From contig OY720348.1 in NCBI GenBank assembly GCA_963082975.1, forward strand, positions 20,265,146-20,329,145: a DNA stretch of 64,000 nucleotides. Reading direction: 5' to 3'. A program made the position numbers and the translations under genes. The notes under the pieces were generated by a model, which was given only the letters and a program-made list of their open reading frames with translations, searched no databases and was not told the origin of the DNA. The stretch is from Labia minor (Eukaryota; Arthropoda; Insecta; Dermaptera; Spongiphoridae). Positions 11,001 through 23,141 of this stretch are shown piece by piece; the first letter of the stretch is position 1, and every line of letters begins with the position of its first letter.

Positions 11001-12192
11001 CGTCATTATTCGTTATAAATGCATTATGATTTTTAAATAAAACTTCAAAATTCTTATCAGTAAATGACCCGACAGATAATAAATTCGTTTTTAATTTGGG
11101 AACATATAGTACATCTGTTAGTTCAATTTGTCTATTATTTATGTTAATAATCATATCACCAATACAATCAATATTTATTTTACTGTTATCGGCTAGTGTT
11201 AAACAACTTAGTTTTGGATGTCTTATATTTTCCAGTAATTCTTTATTATTTATCATGTGATTTGTACAGCCAGAATCTAAAATCCAATCATTTTTATCAT
11301 CAGTGACTTTTAGGGCTAACATATGAGTCGACTTAGATGGACATTGAGAAATTTTATGGCCTTCTCCCTTACAACGGAAACATATAATTTTATTTTTAAT
11401 TTCATTATTTGAATTACTAAATTTATTATAATCAGTTGACCTTTTATCCCTGTTGAAAAAATTATGTTTTTTATTCGTATTATATTTATTATTATTATTT
11501 TCATTATATTTATTTAAAGAATTATTTTTGTAAGGATTATTTTTAAAATTATAATTTTTATTAATAGGTCTATTTTTATTTCTATTTTTAATAAAGTTAC
11601 TTTGATTTGAGGAATCGCCTTGACTTCCCCGACATTCAAACTCTTCCAATAATTTTATTTTTAAATTATCTAAAGATGGCAAAGTGTCTCTTGTTTCTAT
11701 AGCACATCTAAAATTTTCATATTCGTCTGGTAGACTATATAATAATATTATACATAATAGTTCATCATTTATTATAAATTCAATATCTTTTAATTTTTCT
11801 ATAATTTCACAAAATGTATTTAAATAGTCATCCATATTATCACTTATATTCATTTTACTTAAAATTAGTTTCTTTAACAAATAAGCCTTTTTGGCTGGAC
11901 CTTTACTTTCAAAGGTTTCCTTTAATTTATTCCATATTTCACTTGAGCTATTTAAATTTTTAACTATCCTTAATTCTCTAGGTGTTATTGATAAAATTAG
12001 ATCAGACTTAGCTTTTTGGTCCAGGAGATCCCATTTTTCAATCCCTTTCGTATCTTTTTCATCAATATTTGACCTTTTTTGGTTTCCGGAGACTATGTTC
12101 CAATATCCATTTTTTACTAGGATGGCTTCCATCTGAATCTTCCAGGTATCATAGTTGTGTCGGTGTAGTGGTTCAATTTTAAGAAATTCCAT
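8074..12192 (-). CDS. Copia-type Gag-Pol polyprotein, 1372 aa, intact
   Basis: Makes the structural protein and all enzymes for copying and inserting the element. Domains in order: copia Gag (about 1-190, with NYDTW near 13 and SKGPAKKA near 96); an Asn/Lys-rich linker; CCHC zinc knuckle C271-C274-H279-C284; aspartic protease DSG at 306-308; integrase zinc region H441, H446, C476, C479; integrase catalytic D507, D570, E606 with exactly 35 residues between the last two; RVT_2 reverse transcriptase from about 843 with D946 and YVDD at 1057-1060; RNase H with D1223, E1264 and D1301. Every key residue I looked for is present. Two AT-hook-like motifs, RGRGRPK (776-782) and NRGRPRK (788-794), sit in the acidic tail between integrase core and reverse transcriptase. 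The first ATG lies 67 bases after the primer-binding site. A single frame for gag and pol is normal for copia. Confidence 0.96.
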   Translation of the reverse strand: MEFLKIEPLHRHNYDTWKIQMEAILVKNGYWNIVSGNQKRSNIDEKDTKGIEKWDLLDQKAKSDLILSITPRELRIVKNLNSSSEIWNKLKETFESKGPAKKAYLLKKLILSKMNISDNMDDYLNTFCEIIEKLKDIEFIINDELLCIILLYSLPDEYENFRCAIETRDTLPSLDNLKIKLLEEFECRGSQGDSSNQSNFIKNRNKNRPINKNYNFKNNPYKNNSLNKYNENNNNKYNTNKKHNFFNRDKRSTDYNKFSNSNNEIKNKIICFRCKGEGHKISQCPSKSTHMLALKVTDDKNDWILDSGCTNHMINNKELLENIRHPKLSCLTLADNSKINIDCIGDMIININNRQIELTDVLYVPKLKTNLLSVGSFTDKNFEVLFKNHNAFITNNDELMFTAKKKENGLYYLNENIKNKDKNDFSYYLNKNKLSKLDIWHKRYGHLNERDLKLITKSDQVFGLDQSILNENLDNCEICIKGKLSQTPFKNSNSQKNLEILEIIHTDICGPFRTTSIGGNKYFITFIDEASRYCEVKFLKYKSQAFEAFIEYKNYIENMTDKRIKYLQSDNGKEYINNRFNNFLKKSGIKRRLTVPYTPQQNGLSERMNKTLLEMTRCMLIQANLEHSFWAEAVITACYLRNRSPTSSLKGQIPYNILTNKKFNVSHLRTFGMRVHFLNKNNKNKLNSRTIEGIFIGYCEESKAYRVYDPMTRRVHITRDIKFINEFHNKNGDNLKYNDLLEENSKYNSLDIMIDKHNNDASLESDIDENNIDQQRGRGRPKMIKSGNRGRPRKVYQYKKSESENDEETIPSSRDSDVLSSEDELSIETTEGEVQGLNVELKIKDALLQEDSNLWKTAMRKEMITLIKNDTWTMVRKHENQNIVGSRFVLTTKNDNTKKARLVAKGYSQTYSIDYFDTYSPVARMSSVRTLMAKSIEEKWYIEQMDVEAAYLNGELEENIYMECPEGFNDILKDLVENENENIKKIALQMIKDFKKGKNILKLKRAIYGLKQSGRQWYKKLDIKLKNLGMSPLESDPCIYIKNNNNNNKNVLILIIYVDDIIIIGSNKKDINEFKKNLSNDFNMKDMGEINQFLGIKFEYDRDKNVLSMNQTKYIDELLKRFNMEDCKTISTPIEKNLKLYKSENKENLNKYPYQSLIGSLNYISISTRPDITYAVNFLSQFNNCYDKEHFIAAKRVLRYLKGSKNIGLKFDGSSTPLCGYVDSDWGNSIIDRKSITGYAFTFKGGVIQWNSKKQNTVALSSTEAEYMAMGEAAKEAIYLQNFLKEINIEKNNKCTTIYCDNQGAKFIAENNAYKNRTKHIDIKHHFIKNLIKENRIKLKYLSTENMPADFLTKTVSKVKQEDCMRRLKQMN

Positions 12193-12259
12193 TTTTTAAA
12201 AAATCCTTTTAAGATTAAAAAATATTTCCAATTATCACCCAATTACCCGCAGTGTTTAC
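12193..12259 (-). other. 5' untranslated leader of the intact copia element
   Basis: Short leader of 67 bases between primer-binding site and start codon. It is A/T-rich close to the ATG and holds no upstream ATG of any length. Any packaging or splice signal here is not recognisable to me. Confidence 0.7.
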
Positions 12260-12273
12260 CTGGGCCCATAACC
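12260..12273 (-). other. Primer-binding site, initiator tRNA-Met anticodon-arm type
   Basis: The minus strand reads GGTTATGGGCCCAG immediately after the 5' LTR. This is complementary to the CTGGGCCCATAACC stretch of initiator tRNA-Met, which holds the CAT anticodon. Drosophila copia is known to prime from a cleaved half of this tRNA, pairing internally and not at the 3' CCA end. The same 14-mer appears in the second copia element of this window. Confidence 0.92.
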
Positions 12274-12422
12274 TGTTGGAGTTTTAAATGTGTTTAATGA
12301 AAATGCACTGTTCGAGTTTGAATGTGTTTTTAATACAAGGTGAACATTTAAACTAAGGTCATACTATAAATATATATACAGGTAAGAAGGTGCAGGGTTA
12401 CCAACTTTAATATACTTTAACA
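12274..12422 (-). repeat. 5' LTR of the intact copia element (149 bp)
   Basis: Same 149 bases as the 7851-7999 LTR. In element orientation it should hold the promoter and transcription start. The minus strand reads TGTTAAAG at the outer end and CCAACA next to the primer-binding site. Confidence 0.95.
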
Positions 12423-12427
12423 CTGAT
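12423..12427. repeat. Target-site duplication, right flank of the intact copia element
   Basis: CTGAT, matching 7846-7850; satellite resumes as CTGATGAATAATT. Confidence 0.96.
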
Positions 12428-14959
12428 GAATAATTATTTTTTTATGCCGAAAACCTAGGGTCATCCTACGATGACCTTTCATAATTTTTACGGGAAAATT
12501 AAAAAATGAAATTTTTAAAAATAAATAATAAATTCGTTCATTTTACATCATAAAAATATTAAAAAAATATATTATTGATATTTCTTACTAAAAAGTATTT
12601 TTTTATGCCGAAAACCTAGGGTCATCCTACGATGACCTTTCATAATTTTTACTGTAAAATTAAAAAATGAAATTTTTAAAAATAAATAATAAATTCGTTC
12701 ATTTTACATCATAAAAATATTAAAAAAATATATTATTCATATTTCTTACTAAAAATTATTTTTTTATGCCGAAAACCTAGGGTCATCCTACGATGACCTT
12801 TCATAAATTTTACGGGAAAATTAAAAAATGAAATTTTTAAAAATATATAATAAATTCGTTCATTTTACATCAGAAAATTATTAAAAAAATATATTATTCA
12901 TATTTCTTACTAAAAATTATTTTTTTATGCCGAAAACTTAGGGTCATCCTACGATGACCTTTCATAATTTTTACGGGAAAATTAAAAAATGAAATTTTTA
13001 AAAATAAATAATAAATTCGTTCATTTTACATCATAAAAATATTAAAAAAATATATTATTGATATTTCTGATGAATAATTATTTTTTTATGCCGAAAACCT
13101 AGGGTCTTCCTACGATGACCTTTCATAATTTTTACGGGAAAATTAAAAAATGAAATTTTTAAAAATAAATAATAAATTCGTTCATTTTACATCATAAAAA
13201 TATTAAAAAAATATATTATTGATATTTCTGATGAATAATTATTTTTTTATGCCGAAAACCTAGGGTCATCCTACGATGACCTTTCATAATTTTTACGGGA
13301 AAATTAAAAAATGAAATTTTTAAAAATATATAATAAATTCGTTCATTTTACATCATAAAAATATTAAAAAAATATATTATTCATATTTCTTACTAAAAAT
13401 TATTTTTTTATGCCGAAAACCTATGGTCATCCTACGATGACCTTTCATAATTTTTACGGGAAAATTAAAAAATGAAATTTTTAAAAATAAATAATAAATT
13501 CGTTCGTTTTACATCATATAAATAATAAAAAAATATATTATTGATATTTCTGATGAATAATTATTTTTTTATGCCGAAAACCTAGGGTCATCCTATGATG
13601 ACCTTTCATAATTTTTACGGGAAAATTAAAAAATGAAATTTTTAAAAATAAATAATAAATTCGTTCGGTTTACATCATGAAAATATTAAAAAAATATATT
13701 ATTCATATTTCTTACTAAAAATTATTTTTTTATGCCGAAAACCTAGGGTCATCCTACGATGACCTTTCATAATTAATACGGGAAAATTAAAAAATGAAAT
13801 TTTTAAAAATAAATAATAAAGTCGTTCATTTTACATCATAAAAATATTAAAAAAATATATTATTCATATTTCTTACTAAAAATTATTTTTTTATGCCGAA
13901 AACCTAGGGTCATCCTACGATGACCTTTCATAAATTTTACGGGAAAATTAAAAAATGAAATTTTTAAAAATAAATAATAAATTCGTTCATTTTACATCAT
14001 AAAAATATTAAAAAAATATATTATTCATATTTCTTACTAAAAATTATTTTTTTATGCCGAAAACCTAGGGTCATCCTACGATGATTTTTCATAAATTTTA
14101 CGGGAAAATTAAAAAATGAAATTTTTAAAAATAAATAATAAATTCGTTCATTTTACATCATAAAAATATTAAAAAAATATATTATTCATATTTCTTACTA
14201 AAAATTATTTTTTTATGCCGAAAACCTAGGGTCATCCTACGATGATTTTTCATAAATTTTACGGGAAAATTAAAAAATGAAATTTTTAAAAATAAATAAT
14301 AAATTCGTTCAGTTTACATCATAAAAATATTAAAAAAATATATTATTCATATTTCTTACTAAAAATTATTTTTTTATGCCGAAAACCTAGGGTCATCCTA
14401 CGATGACCTTTCATAAATTTTACGGGAAAATTAAAAAATGAAATTTTTAAAAATAAAAAATAAATTCGTTCATTTTACATCATAAAAATATTAAAAAAAT
14501 ATATTATTCATATTTCTTGCTAAAAATTATTTTTTTATGCCGAAAACCTAGGGTCATCCTACGATGACCTTTCATAAATTTTACGGGAAAATTAAAAAAT
14601 TAAATTTTTAAAAATAAATAATAAATTCGTTCATTTTACATCATAAAAATATTAAAAAAATATATTATTGATATTTCTTACTAAAAAGTATTTTTTTATG
14701 CCGAAAACCTAGGGTCATCCTACGATGACCTTTCATAATTTTTACGGTAAAATTAAAAAATGAAATTTTTAAAAATAAATAATAAATTCGTTCATTTTAC
14801 ATCATAAAAATATTAAAAAAATATATTATTCATATTTCTTACTAAAAATTATTTTTTTATGCCGAAAACCTAGGGTCATCCTACGATGATTTTTCATAAA
14901 TTTTACGGGAAAATTAAAAAATGAAATTTTTAAAAATAAATAATAAATTCGTTCATTTT

Positions 14960-15094
14960 ACATCATAAAAATATTAAAAAAATATATTATTCATATTTCT
15001 TACTAAAAATTATTTTTTTATGCCGAAAACCTAAATTTTACGGGAAAATTAAAAAATGAAATTTTTAAAAATAAATAATAAATTCGTTCAGTTT
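14960..15094 (+). repeat. Hairpin-less 135-bp monomer (1 of 5)
   Basis: The sequence passes from GCCGAAAACCTA straight to AATTTTACGGG. The missing 26 bases run from GGGTCATC to TTTCATA and contain the whole dyad. TA is repeated at both deletion edges. The rest of the monomer is normal, so only the dyad region is lost. Confidence 0.9.
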
Positions 15095-15229
15095 ACATCA
15101 TAAAAATATTAAAAAAATATATTATTCATATTTCTTACTAAAAATTATTTTTTTATGCCGAAAACCTAAATTTTACGGGAAAATTAAAAAATGAAATTTT
15201 TAAAAATAAATAATAAATTCGTTCATTTT
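15095..15229 (+). repeat. Hairpin-less 135-bp monomer (2 of 5)
   Basis: Same 26-bp deletion, directly following the first. The upstream boundary carries the CGTTCAGTTTAC variant. Confidence 0.9.
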
Positions 15230-15462
15230 ACATCATAAAAATATTAAAAAAATATATTATTGATATTTCTGATGAATAATTATTTTTTTATGCCGAAAAC
15301 CTAGGGTCATCCTACGATGACCTTTCATAATTTTTACGGGAAAATTAAAAAATGAAATTTTTAAAAATATATAATAAATTCGTTCATTTTACATCATAAA
15401 AATATTAAAAAAATATATTATTCATATTTCTTACTAAAAATTATTTTTTTATGCCGAAAACC

Positions 15463-16862
15463 TATGGTCATCCTACGATGACCTTTCATAATTTTTACGG
15501 GAAAATTAAAAAATGAAATTTTTAAAAATAAATAATAAATTCGTTCGTTTTACATCATATAAATAATAAAAAAATATATTATTGATATTTCTGATGAATA
15601 ATTATTTTTTTATGCCGAAAACCTAGGGTCATCCTATGATGACCTTTCATAATTTTTACGGGAAAATTAAAAAATGAAATTTTTAAAAATAAATAATAAA
15701 TTCGTTCAGTTTACATCATGAAAATATTAAAAAAATATATTATTCATATTTCTTACTAAAAATTATTTTTTTATGCCGAAAACCTAGGGTCATCCTACGA
15801 TGACCTTTCATAATTAATACGGGAAAATTAAAAAATGAAATTTTTAAAAATAAATAATAAATTCGTTCATTTTACATCATAAAAATATTAAAAAAATATA
15901 TTATTCATATTTCTTACTAAAAATTATTTTTTTATGCCGAAAACCTAGGGTCATCCTACGATGACCTTTCATAAATTTTACGGGAAAATTAAAAAATGAA
16001 ATTTTTAAAAATAAATAATAAATTCGTTCATTTTACATCATAAAAATATTAAAAAAATATATTATTCATATTTCTTACTAAAAATTATTTTTTTATGCCG
16101 AAAACCTAGGGTCATCCTACGATGATTTTTCATAAATTTTACGGGAAAATTAAAAAATGAAATTTTTAAAAATAAATAATAAATTCGTTCAGTTTACATC
16201 ATAAAAATATTAAAAAAATATATTATTCATATTTCTTACTAAAAATTATTTTTTTATGCCGAAAACCTAAATTTTACGGGAAAATTAAAAAATGAAATTT
16301 TTAAAAATAAATAATAAATTCGTTCAGTTTACATCATAAAAATATTAAAAAAATATATTATTGATATTTCTGATGAATAATTATTTTTTTATGCCGAAAA
16401 CCTAGGGTCTTCCTACGATGACCTTTCATAATTTTTACGGGAAAATTAAAAAATGAAATTTTTAAAAATAAATAATAAATTCGTTCATTTTACATCATAA
16501 AAATATTAAAAAAATATATTATTGATATTTCTGATGAATAATTATTTTTTTATGCCGAAAACCTAGGGTCATCCTACGATGACCTTTCATAATTTTTACG
16601 GGAAAATTAAAAAATGAAATTTTTAAAAATATATAATAAATTCGTTCATTTTACATCATAAAAATATTAAAAAAATATATTATTCATATTTCTTACTAAA
16701 AATTATTTTTTTATGCCGAAAACCTATGGTCATCCTACGATGACCTTTCAAAATTTTTACGGGAAAATTAAAAAATGAAATTTTTAAAAATAAATAATAA
16801 ATTCGTTCAGTTTACATCATAAAAATATTAAAAAAATATATTATTGATATTTCTGATGAATA
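15463..16862 (+). repeat. 2067-bp-offset higher-order repeat, copy 1 (approximate limits)
   Basis: Markers repeat at +2067: CCTATGGTC at 15463/17530 and 16725/18792, and the hairpin-less monomer at 16196/18263. The CCTATGATGACC and TTAATACGGG variants also reappear in the same order. 2067 equals 13 x 161 minus 26, that is, thirteen monomers of which one is hairpin-less. Confidence 0.8.
16196..16330 (+). repeat. Hairpin-less 135-bp monomer (3 of 5)
   Basis: Same deletion. It lies inside a higher-order unit whose next copy, 2067 bp downstream, holds monomer 4 at the equivalent place. Confidence 0.9.
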
Positions 16863-17529
16863 ATTATTTTTTTATGCCGAAAACCTAGGGTCTTCCTACG
16901 ATGACCTTTCATAATTAATACGGGAAAATTAAAAAATGAAATTTTTAAAAATAAATAATAAATTCGTTCATTTTACATCATAAAAATATTAAAAAAATAT
17001 ATTATTCATATTTCTTACTAAAAATTATTTTTTTATGCCGAAAACCTAGGGTCATCCTACGATGACCTTTCATAAATTTTACGGGAAAATTAAAAAATGA
17101 AATTTTTAAAAATAAATAATAAATTCGTTCAGTTTACATCATAAAAATATTAAAAAAATATATTATTGATATTTCTGATGAATAATTATTTTTTTATGCC
17201 GAAAACCTAGGGTCTTCCTACGATGACCTTTCATAATTTTTACGGGAAAATTAAAAAATGAAATTTTTAAAAATAAATAATAAATTCGTTCATTTTACAT
17301 CATAAAAATATTAAAAAAATATATTATTGATATTTCTGATGAATAATTATTTTTTTATGCCGAAAACCTAGGGTCATCCTACGATGACCTTTCATAATTT
17401 TTACGGGAAAATTAAAAAATGAAATTTTTAAAAATATATAATAAATTCGTTCATTTTACATCATAAAAATATTAAAAAAATATATTATTCATATTTCTTA
17501 CTAAAAATTATTTTTTTATGCCGAAAACC

Positions 17530-18929
17530 TATGGTCATCCTACGATGACCTTTCATAATTTTTACGGGAAAATTAAAAAATGAAATTTTTAAAAATAAAT
17601 AATAAATTCGTTCGTTTTACATCATATAAATAATAAAAAAATATATTATTGATATTTCTGATGAATAATTATTTTTTTATGCCGAAAACCTAGGGTCATC
17701 CTATGATGACCTTTCATAATTTTTACGGGAAAATTAAAAAATGAAATTTTTAAAAATAAATAATAAATTCGTTCAGTTTACATCATGAAAATATTAAAAA
17801 AATATATTATTCATATTTCTTACTAAAAATTATTTTTTTATGCCGAAAACCTAGGGTCATCCTACGATGACCTTTCATAATTAATACGGGAAAATTAAAA
17901 AATGAAATTTTTAAAAATAAATAATAAATTCGTTCATTTTACATCATAAAAATATTAAAAAAATATATTATTCATATTTCTTACTAAAAATTATTTTTTT
18001 ATGCCGAAAACCTAGGGTCATCCTACGATGACCTTTCATAAATTTTACGGGAAAATTAAAAAATGAAATTTTTAAAAATAAATAATAAATTCGTTCATTT
18101 TACATCATAAAAATATTAAAAAAATATATTATTCATATTTCTTACTAAAAATTATTTTTTTATGCCGAAAACCTAGGGTCATCCTACGATGATTTTTCAT
18201 AAATTTTACGGGAAAATTAAAAAATGAAATTTTTAAAAATAAATAATAAATTCGTTCAGTTTACATCATAAAAATATTAAAAAAATATATTATTCATATT
18301 TCTTACTAAAAATTATTTTTTTATGCCGAAAACCTAAATTTTACGGGAAAATTAAAAAATGAAATTTTTAAAAATAAATAATAAATTCGTTCAGTTTACA
18401 TCATAAAAATATTAAAAAAATATATTATTGATATTTCTGATGAATAATTATTTTTTTATGCCGAAAACCTAGGGTCTTCCTACGATGACCTTTCATAATT
18501 TTTACGGGAAAATTAAAAAATGAAATTTTTAAAAATAAATAATAAATTCGTTCATTTTACATCATAAAAATATTAAAAAAATATATTATTGATATTTCTG
18601 ATGAATAATTATTTTTTTATGCCGAAAACCTAGGGTCATCCTACGATGACCTTTCATAATTTTTACGGGAAAATTAAAAAATGAAATTTTTAAAAATATA
18701 TAATAAATTCGTTCATTTTACATCATAAAAATATTAAAAAAATATATTATTCATATTTCTTACTAAAAATTATTTTTTTATGCCGAAAACCTATGGTCAT
18801 CCTACGATGACCTTTCATAATTTTTACGGGAAAATTAAAAAATGAAATTTTTAAAAATAAATAATAAATTCGTTCAGTTTACATCATAAAAATATTAAAA
18901 AAATATATTATTCATATTTCTTACTAAAA
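17530..18929 (+). repeat. 2067-bp-offset higher-order repeat, copy 2 (approximate limits)
   Basis: Partner of 15463-16862. After about 18.9 kb the order diverges: copy 1 continues with a GATATTTCTGATG monomer, copy 2 with another hairpin-less monomer. Confidence 0.78.
18263..18397 (+). repeat. Hairpin-less 135-bp monomer (4 of 5)
   Basis: Exactly 2067 bp after monomer 3, with the same neighbours. Confidence 0.9.
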
Positions 18930-19015
18930 ATTATTTTTTTATGCCGAAAACCTAAATTTTACGGGAAAATTAAAAAATGAAATTTTTAAAAATAAATAAT
19001 AAATTCGTTCAGTTT
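18881..19015 (+). repeat. Hairpin-less 135-bp monomer (5 of 5)
   Basis: Same deletion, preceded by a CCTATGGTCAT monomer and a CGTTCAGTTTAC boundary. Confidence 0.9.
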
Positions 19016-22000
19016 ACATCATAAAAATATTAAAAAAATATATTATTGATATTTCTGATGAATAATTATTTTTTTATGCCGAAAACCTAGGGTCATCCTA
19101 TGATGACCTTTCATAATTTTTTACGGGAAAATTAAAAAATGAAATTTTTAAAAATAAATAATAAATTCGTTCATTTTACATCATAAAAATATTAAAAAAA
19201 TATATTATTGATATTTCTGATGAATAATTATTTTTTTATGCCGAAAACCTAGGGTCATCCTACGATGACCTTTCATAATTTTTACGGGAAAATTAAAAAA
19301 TGAAATTTTTAAAAATATATAATAAATTCGTTCATTTTACATCATAAAAATATTAAAAAAATATATTATTCATATTTCTTACTAAAAATTATTTTTTTAT
19401 GCCGAAAACCTATGGTCATCCTACGATGACCTTTCATAATTTTTACGGGAAAATTAAAAAATGAAATTTTTAAAAATAAATAATAAATTCGTTCGTTTTA
19501 CATCATATAAATAATAAAAAAATATATTATTGATATTTCTGATGAATAATTATTTTTTTATGCCGAAAACCTAGGGTCATCCTATGATGACCTTTCATAA
19601 ATTTTACGGGAAAATTAAAAAATGAAATTTTTAAAAATAAATAATAAATTCGTTCATTTTACATCATAAAAATATTAAAAAAATATATTATTGATATTTC
19701 TGATGAATAATTATTTTTTTATGCCGAAAACCTAGGGTCATCCTACGATGACCTTTCATAATTTTTACTGTAAAATTAAAAAATGAAATTTTTAAAAATA
19801 AATAATAAATTCGTTCATTTTACATCATAAAAATATTAAAAAAATATATTATTCATATTTCTTACTAAAAATTATTTTTTTATGCCGAAAACCTAGGGTC
19901 ATCCTACGATGACCTTTCATAAATTTTACGGGAAAATTAAAAAATGAAATTTTTAAAAATAAATAATAAATTCGTTCATTTTACATCATAAAAATATTAA
20001 AAAAATATATTATTCATATTTCTTACTAAAAATTATTTTTTTATGCCGAAAACCTAGGGTCATCCTACGATGACCTTTCATAAATTTTACGGAAAAATTA
20101 AAAAATGAAATTTTTAAAAATAAATAATAAATTCGTATTTTACATCATAAAAATATTAAAAAAATATATTATTTTTATTTCTTACTAAAAATTATTTTTT
20201 TATGCCGAAAACCTATGGTCATCCTACGATGACCTTTCATAATTTTTACGGGAAAATTAAAAAATGAAATTTTTAAAAATAAATAATAAATTCGTTCGTT
20301 TTACATCATATAAATAATAAAAAAATATATTATTGATATTTCTGATGAATAATTATATTTTTATGCCGAAAACCTAGGGTCATCCTATGATGACCTTTCA
20401 TAATTTTTACGGGAAAATTAAAAAATGAAATTTTTAAAAATAAATAATAAATTCGTTCAGTTTACATCATGAAAATATTAAAAAAATATATTATTCATAT
20501 TTCTTACTAAAAATTATTTTTTTATGCCGAAAACCTAGGGTCATCCTACGATGACCTTTCATAATTAATACGGGAAAATTAAAAAATGAAATTTTTAAAA
20601 ATAAATAATAAATTCGTTCATTTTACATTATAAAAATATTAAAAAAATATATTATTCATATTTCTTACTAAAAATTATTTTTTTATGCCGAAAACCTAGG
20701 GTCATCCTACGATGACCTTTCATAAATTTTACGGGAAAATTAAAAAATGAAATTTTTAAAAATAAATAATAAATTCGTTCATTTTACATCATAAAAATAT
20801 TAAAAAAATATATTATTCATATTTCTTACTAAAAATTATTTTTTTATGCCGAAAACCTAGGGTCATCCTACGATGACCTTTCATAAATTTTACGGGAAAA
20901 TTAAAAAATGAAATTTTTAAAAATAAATAATAAATTCGTTCATTTTACATCATAAAAATATTAAAAAAATATATTATTGATATTTCTGATGAATAATTAT
21001 TTTTTTATGCCGAAAACCTAGGGTCATCCTACGATGACCTTTCATAATTTTTACTGTAAAATTAAAAAATGAAATTTTTAAAAATAAATAATAAATTCGT
21101 TCATTTTACATCATAAAAATATTAAAAAAATATATTATTCATATTTCTTACTAAAAATTATTTTTTTATGCCGAAAACCTAGGGTCATCCTACGATGACC
21201 TTTCATAAATTTTACGGGAAAATTAAAAAATGAAATTTTTAAAAATAAATAATAAATTCGTTCATTTTACATCATAAAAATATTAAAAAAATATATTATT
21301 CATATTTCTTACTAAAAATTATTTTTTTATGCCGAAAACCTAGGGTCATCCTACGATGACCTTTCATAAATTTTACGGAAAAATTAAAAAATGAAATTTT
21401 TAAAAATAAATAATAAATTCGTATTTTACATCATAAAAATATTAAAAAAATATATTATTTTTATTTCTTACTAAAAATTATTTTTTTATGCCGAAAACCT
21501 AGGCTCATCCTACGATGACCTTTCATAAATTTTACGGGAAAATTAAAAAATGAAATTTTTAAAAATAAATAATAAATTCGTTCATTTTACATCATAAAAA
21601 TATTAAAAAAATATATTATTCATATTTCTTACTAAAAATTATTTTTTTATGCCGAAAACCTAGGGTCATCCTACGATGACCTTTCATAATTTTTACGGGA
21701 AAATTAAAAAATGAAATTTTTAAAAATAAATAATAAATTCGTTCATTTTACATCATAAAAATATTAAAAAAATATATTATTGATATTTCTTACTAAAAAT
21801 TATTTTTTTATGCCGAAAACCTAGGGTCATCCTACGATGACCTTTCATAATTTTTACGGTAAAATTAAAAAATGAAATTTTTAAAAATAAATAATAAATT
21901 CGTTCATTTTACATCATAAAAATATTAAAAAAATATATTATTCATATTTCTTACTAAAAATTATTTTTTTATGCCGAAAACCTAGGGTCATCCTACGATG

Positions 22001-23141
22001 ACCTTTCATAAATTTTACGGGAAAATTAAAAAATTAAATTTTTAAAAATAAATAATAAATTCGTATTTTACATCATAAAAATATTAAAAAAATATATTAT
22101 TCATATTTCTTACTAAAAATTATTTTTTTATGCCGAAAACCTAGGGTCATCCTACGATGACCTTTCATAAATTTTACGGGAAAATTAAAAAATGAAATTT
22201 TTAAAAATAAATAATAAATTCGTTCATTTTACATCATAAAAATATTAAAAAAAATATATTATTGATATTTCTGATGAATAATTATTTTTTTATGCCGAAA
22301 ACCTAGGGTCATCCTACGATGACCTTTAATAATTTTTACGGTAAAATTAAAAAATGAAATTTTTAAAAATAAATAATAAATTCGTTCATTTTACATCAAA
22401 AATATTAAAAAAATATATTATTCATATTTCTGATGAATAATTATTTTTTTATGCCGAAAACCTAGGGTCATCCTACGATGACCTTTGATAAATTTTACGG
22501 GAAAATTAAAAAATGAAATTTTTAAAAATAAATAATAAATTCGTTCATTTTACATCATAAAAATATTAAAAAAATATATTATTGATATTTCTGATGAATA
22601 ATTATTTTTTTATGCCGAAAACCTAGGGTCATCCTACGATGACCTTTCATAAATTTTACGGGAAAATTAAAAAATGAAATTTTTAAAAATAAATAATAAA
22701 TTCGTTCATTTTACATCATAAAAATATTAAAAAAATATATTATTGATATTTCTTACTAAAAATTATTTTTTTATGCCGAAAACCTAGGGTCATCCTACGA
22801 TGACCTTTCATAATTTTTACGGTAAAATTAAAAAATGAAATTTTTAAAAATAAATAATAAATTCGTTCATTTTACATCATAAAAATATTAAAAAAATATA
22901 TTATTCATATTTCTTACTAAAAATTATTTTTTTATGCCGAAAACCTAGGGTCATCCTACGATGACCTTTCATAAATTTTACGGGAAAAATAAAAAAATGA
23001 AATTTTTAAAAATAAATAATAAATTCGTTCATTTTACATCATAAAAATATTAAAAAAATATATTATTCATATTTCTTACTAAAAATTATTTTTTTATGCC
23101 GAAAACCTAGGGTCATCCTACAATGACCTTTCATAAATTTT

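Larger units (their letters stand above)
7851..12422 (-). mobile_element. Complete Ty1/copia LTR retrotransposon, minus strand
   Basis: A 4572-bp element with two 149-bp LTRs that I read as identical, a perfect 5-bp target duplication, a primer-binding site touching the 5' LTR, a polypurine tract touching the 3' LTR, and one 1372-codon gag-pol ORF with no stop or frameshift. In element orientation the LTR starts TGTTAAAG and ends CCAACA. All expected copia parts are present in order: Gag, protease, integrase, reverse transcriptase, RNase H. Identical LTRs and an open ORF imply a very recent insertion and a potentially competent copy. It interrupts one satellite monomer without loss of satellite sequence. 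Confidence 0.96.

Noticed and set aside
8258..12136. Several 60-95-codon open frames on the plus strand inside the intact copia element
   Set aside because: They are antisense shadows of the polyprotein reading frame, which carries all the recognisable domains.
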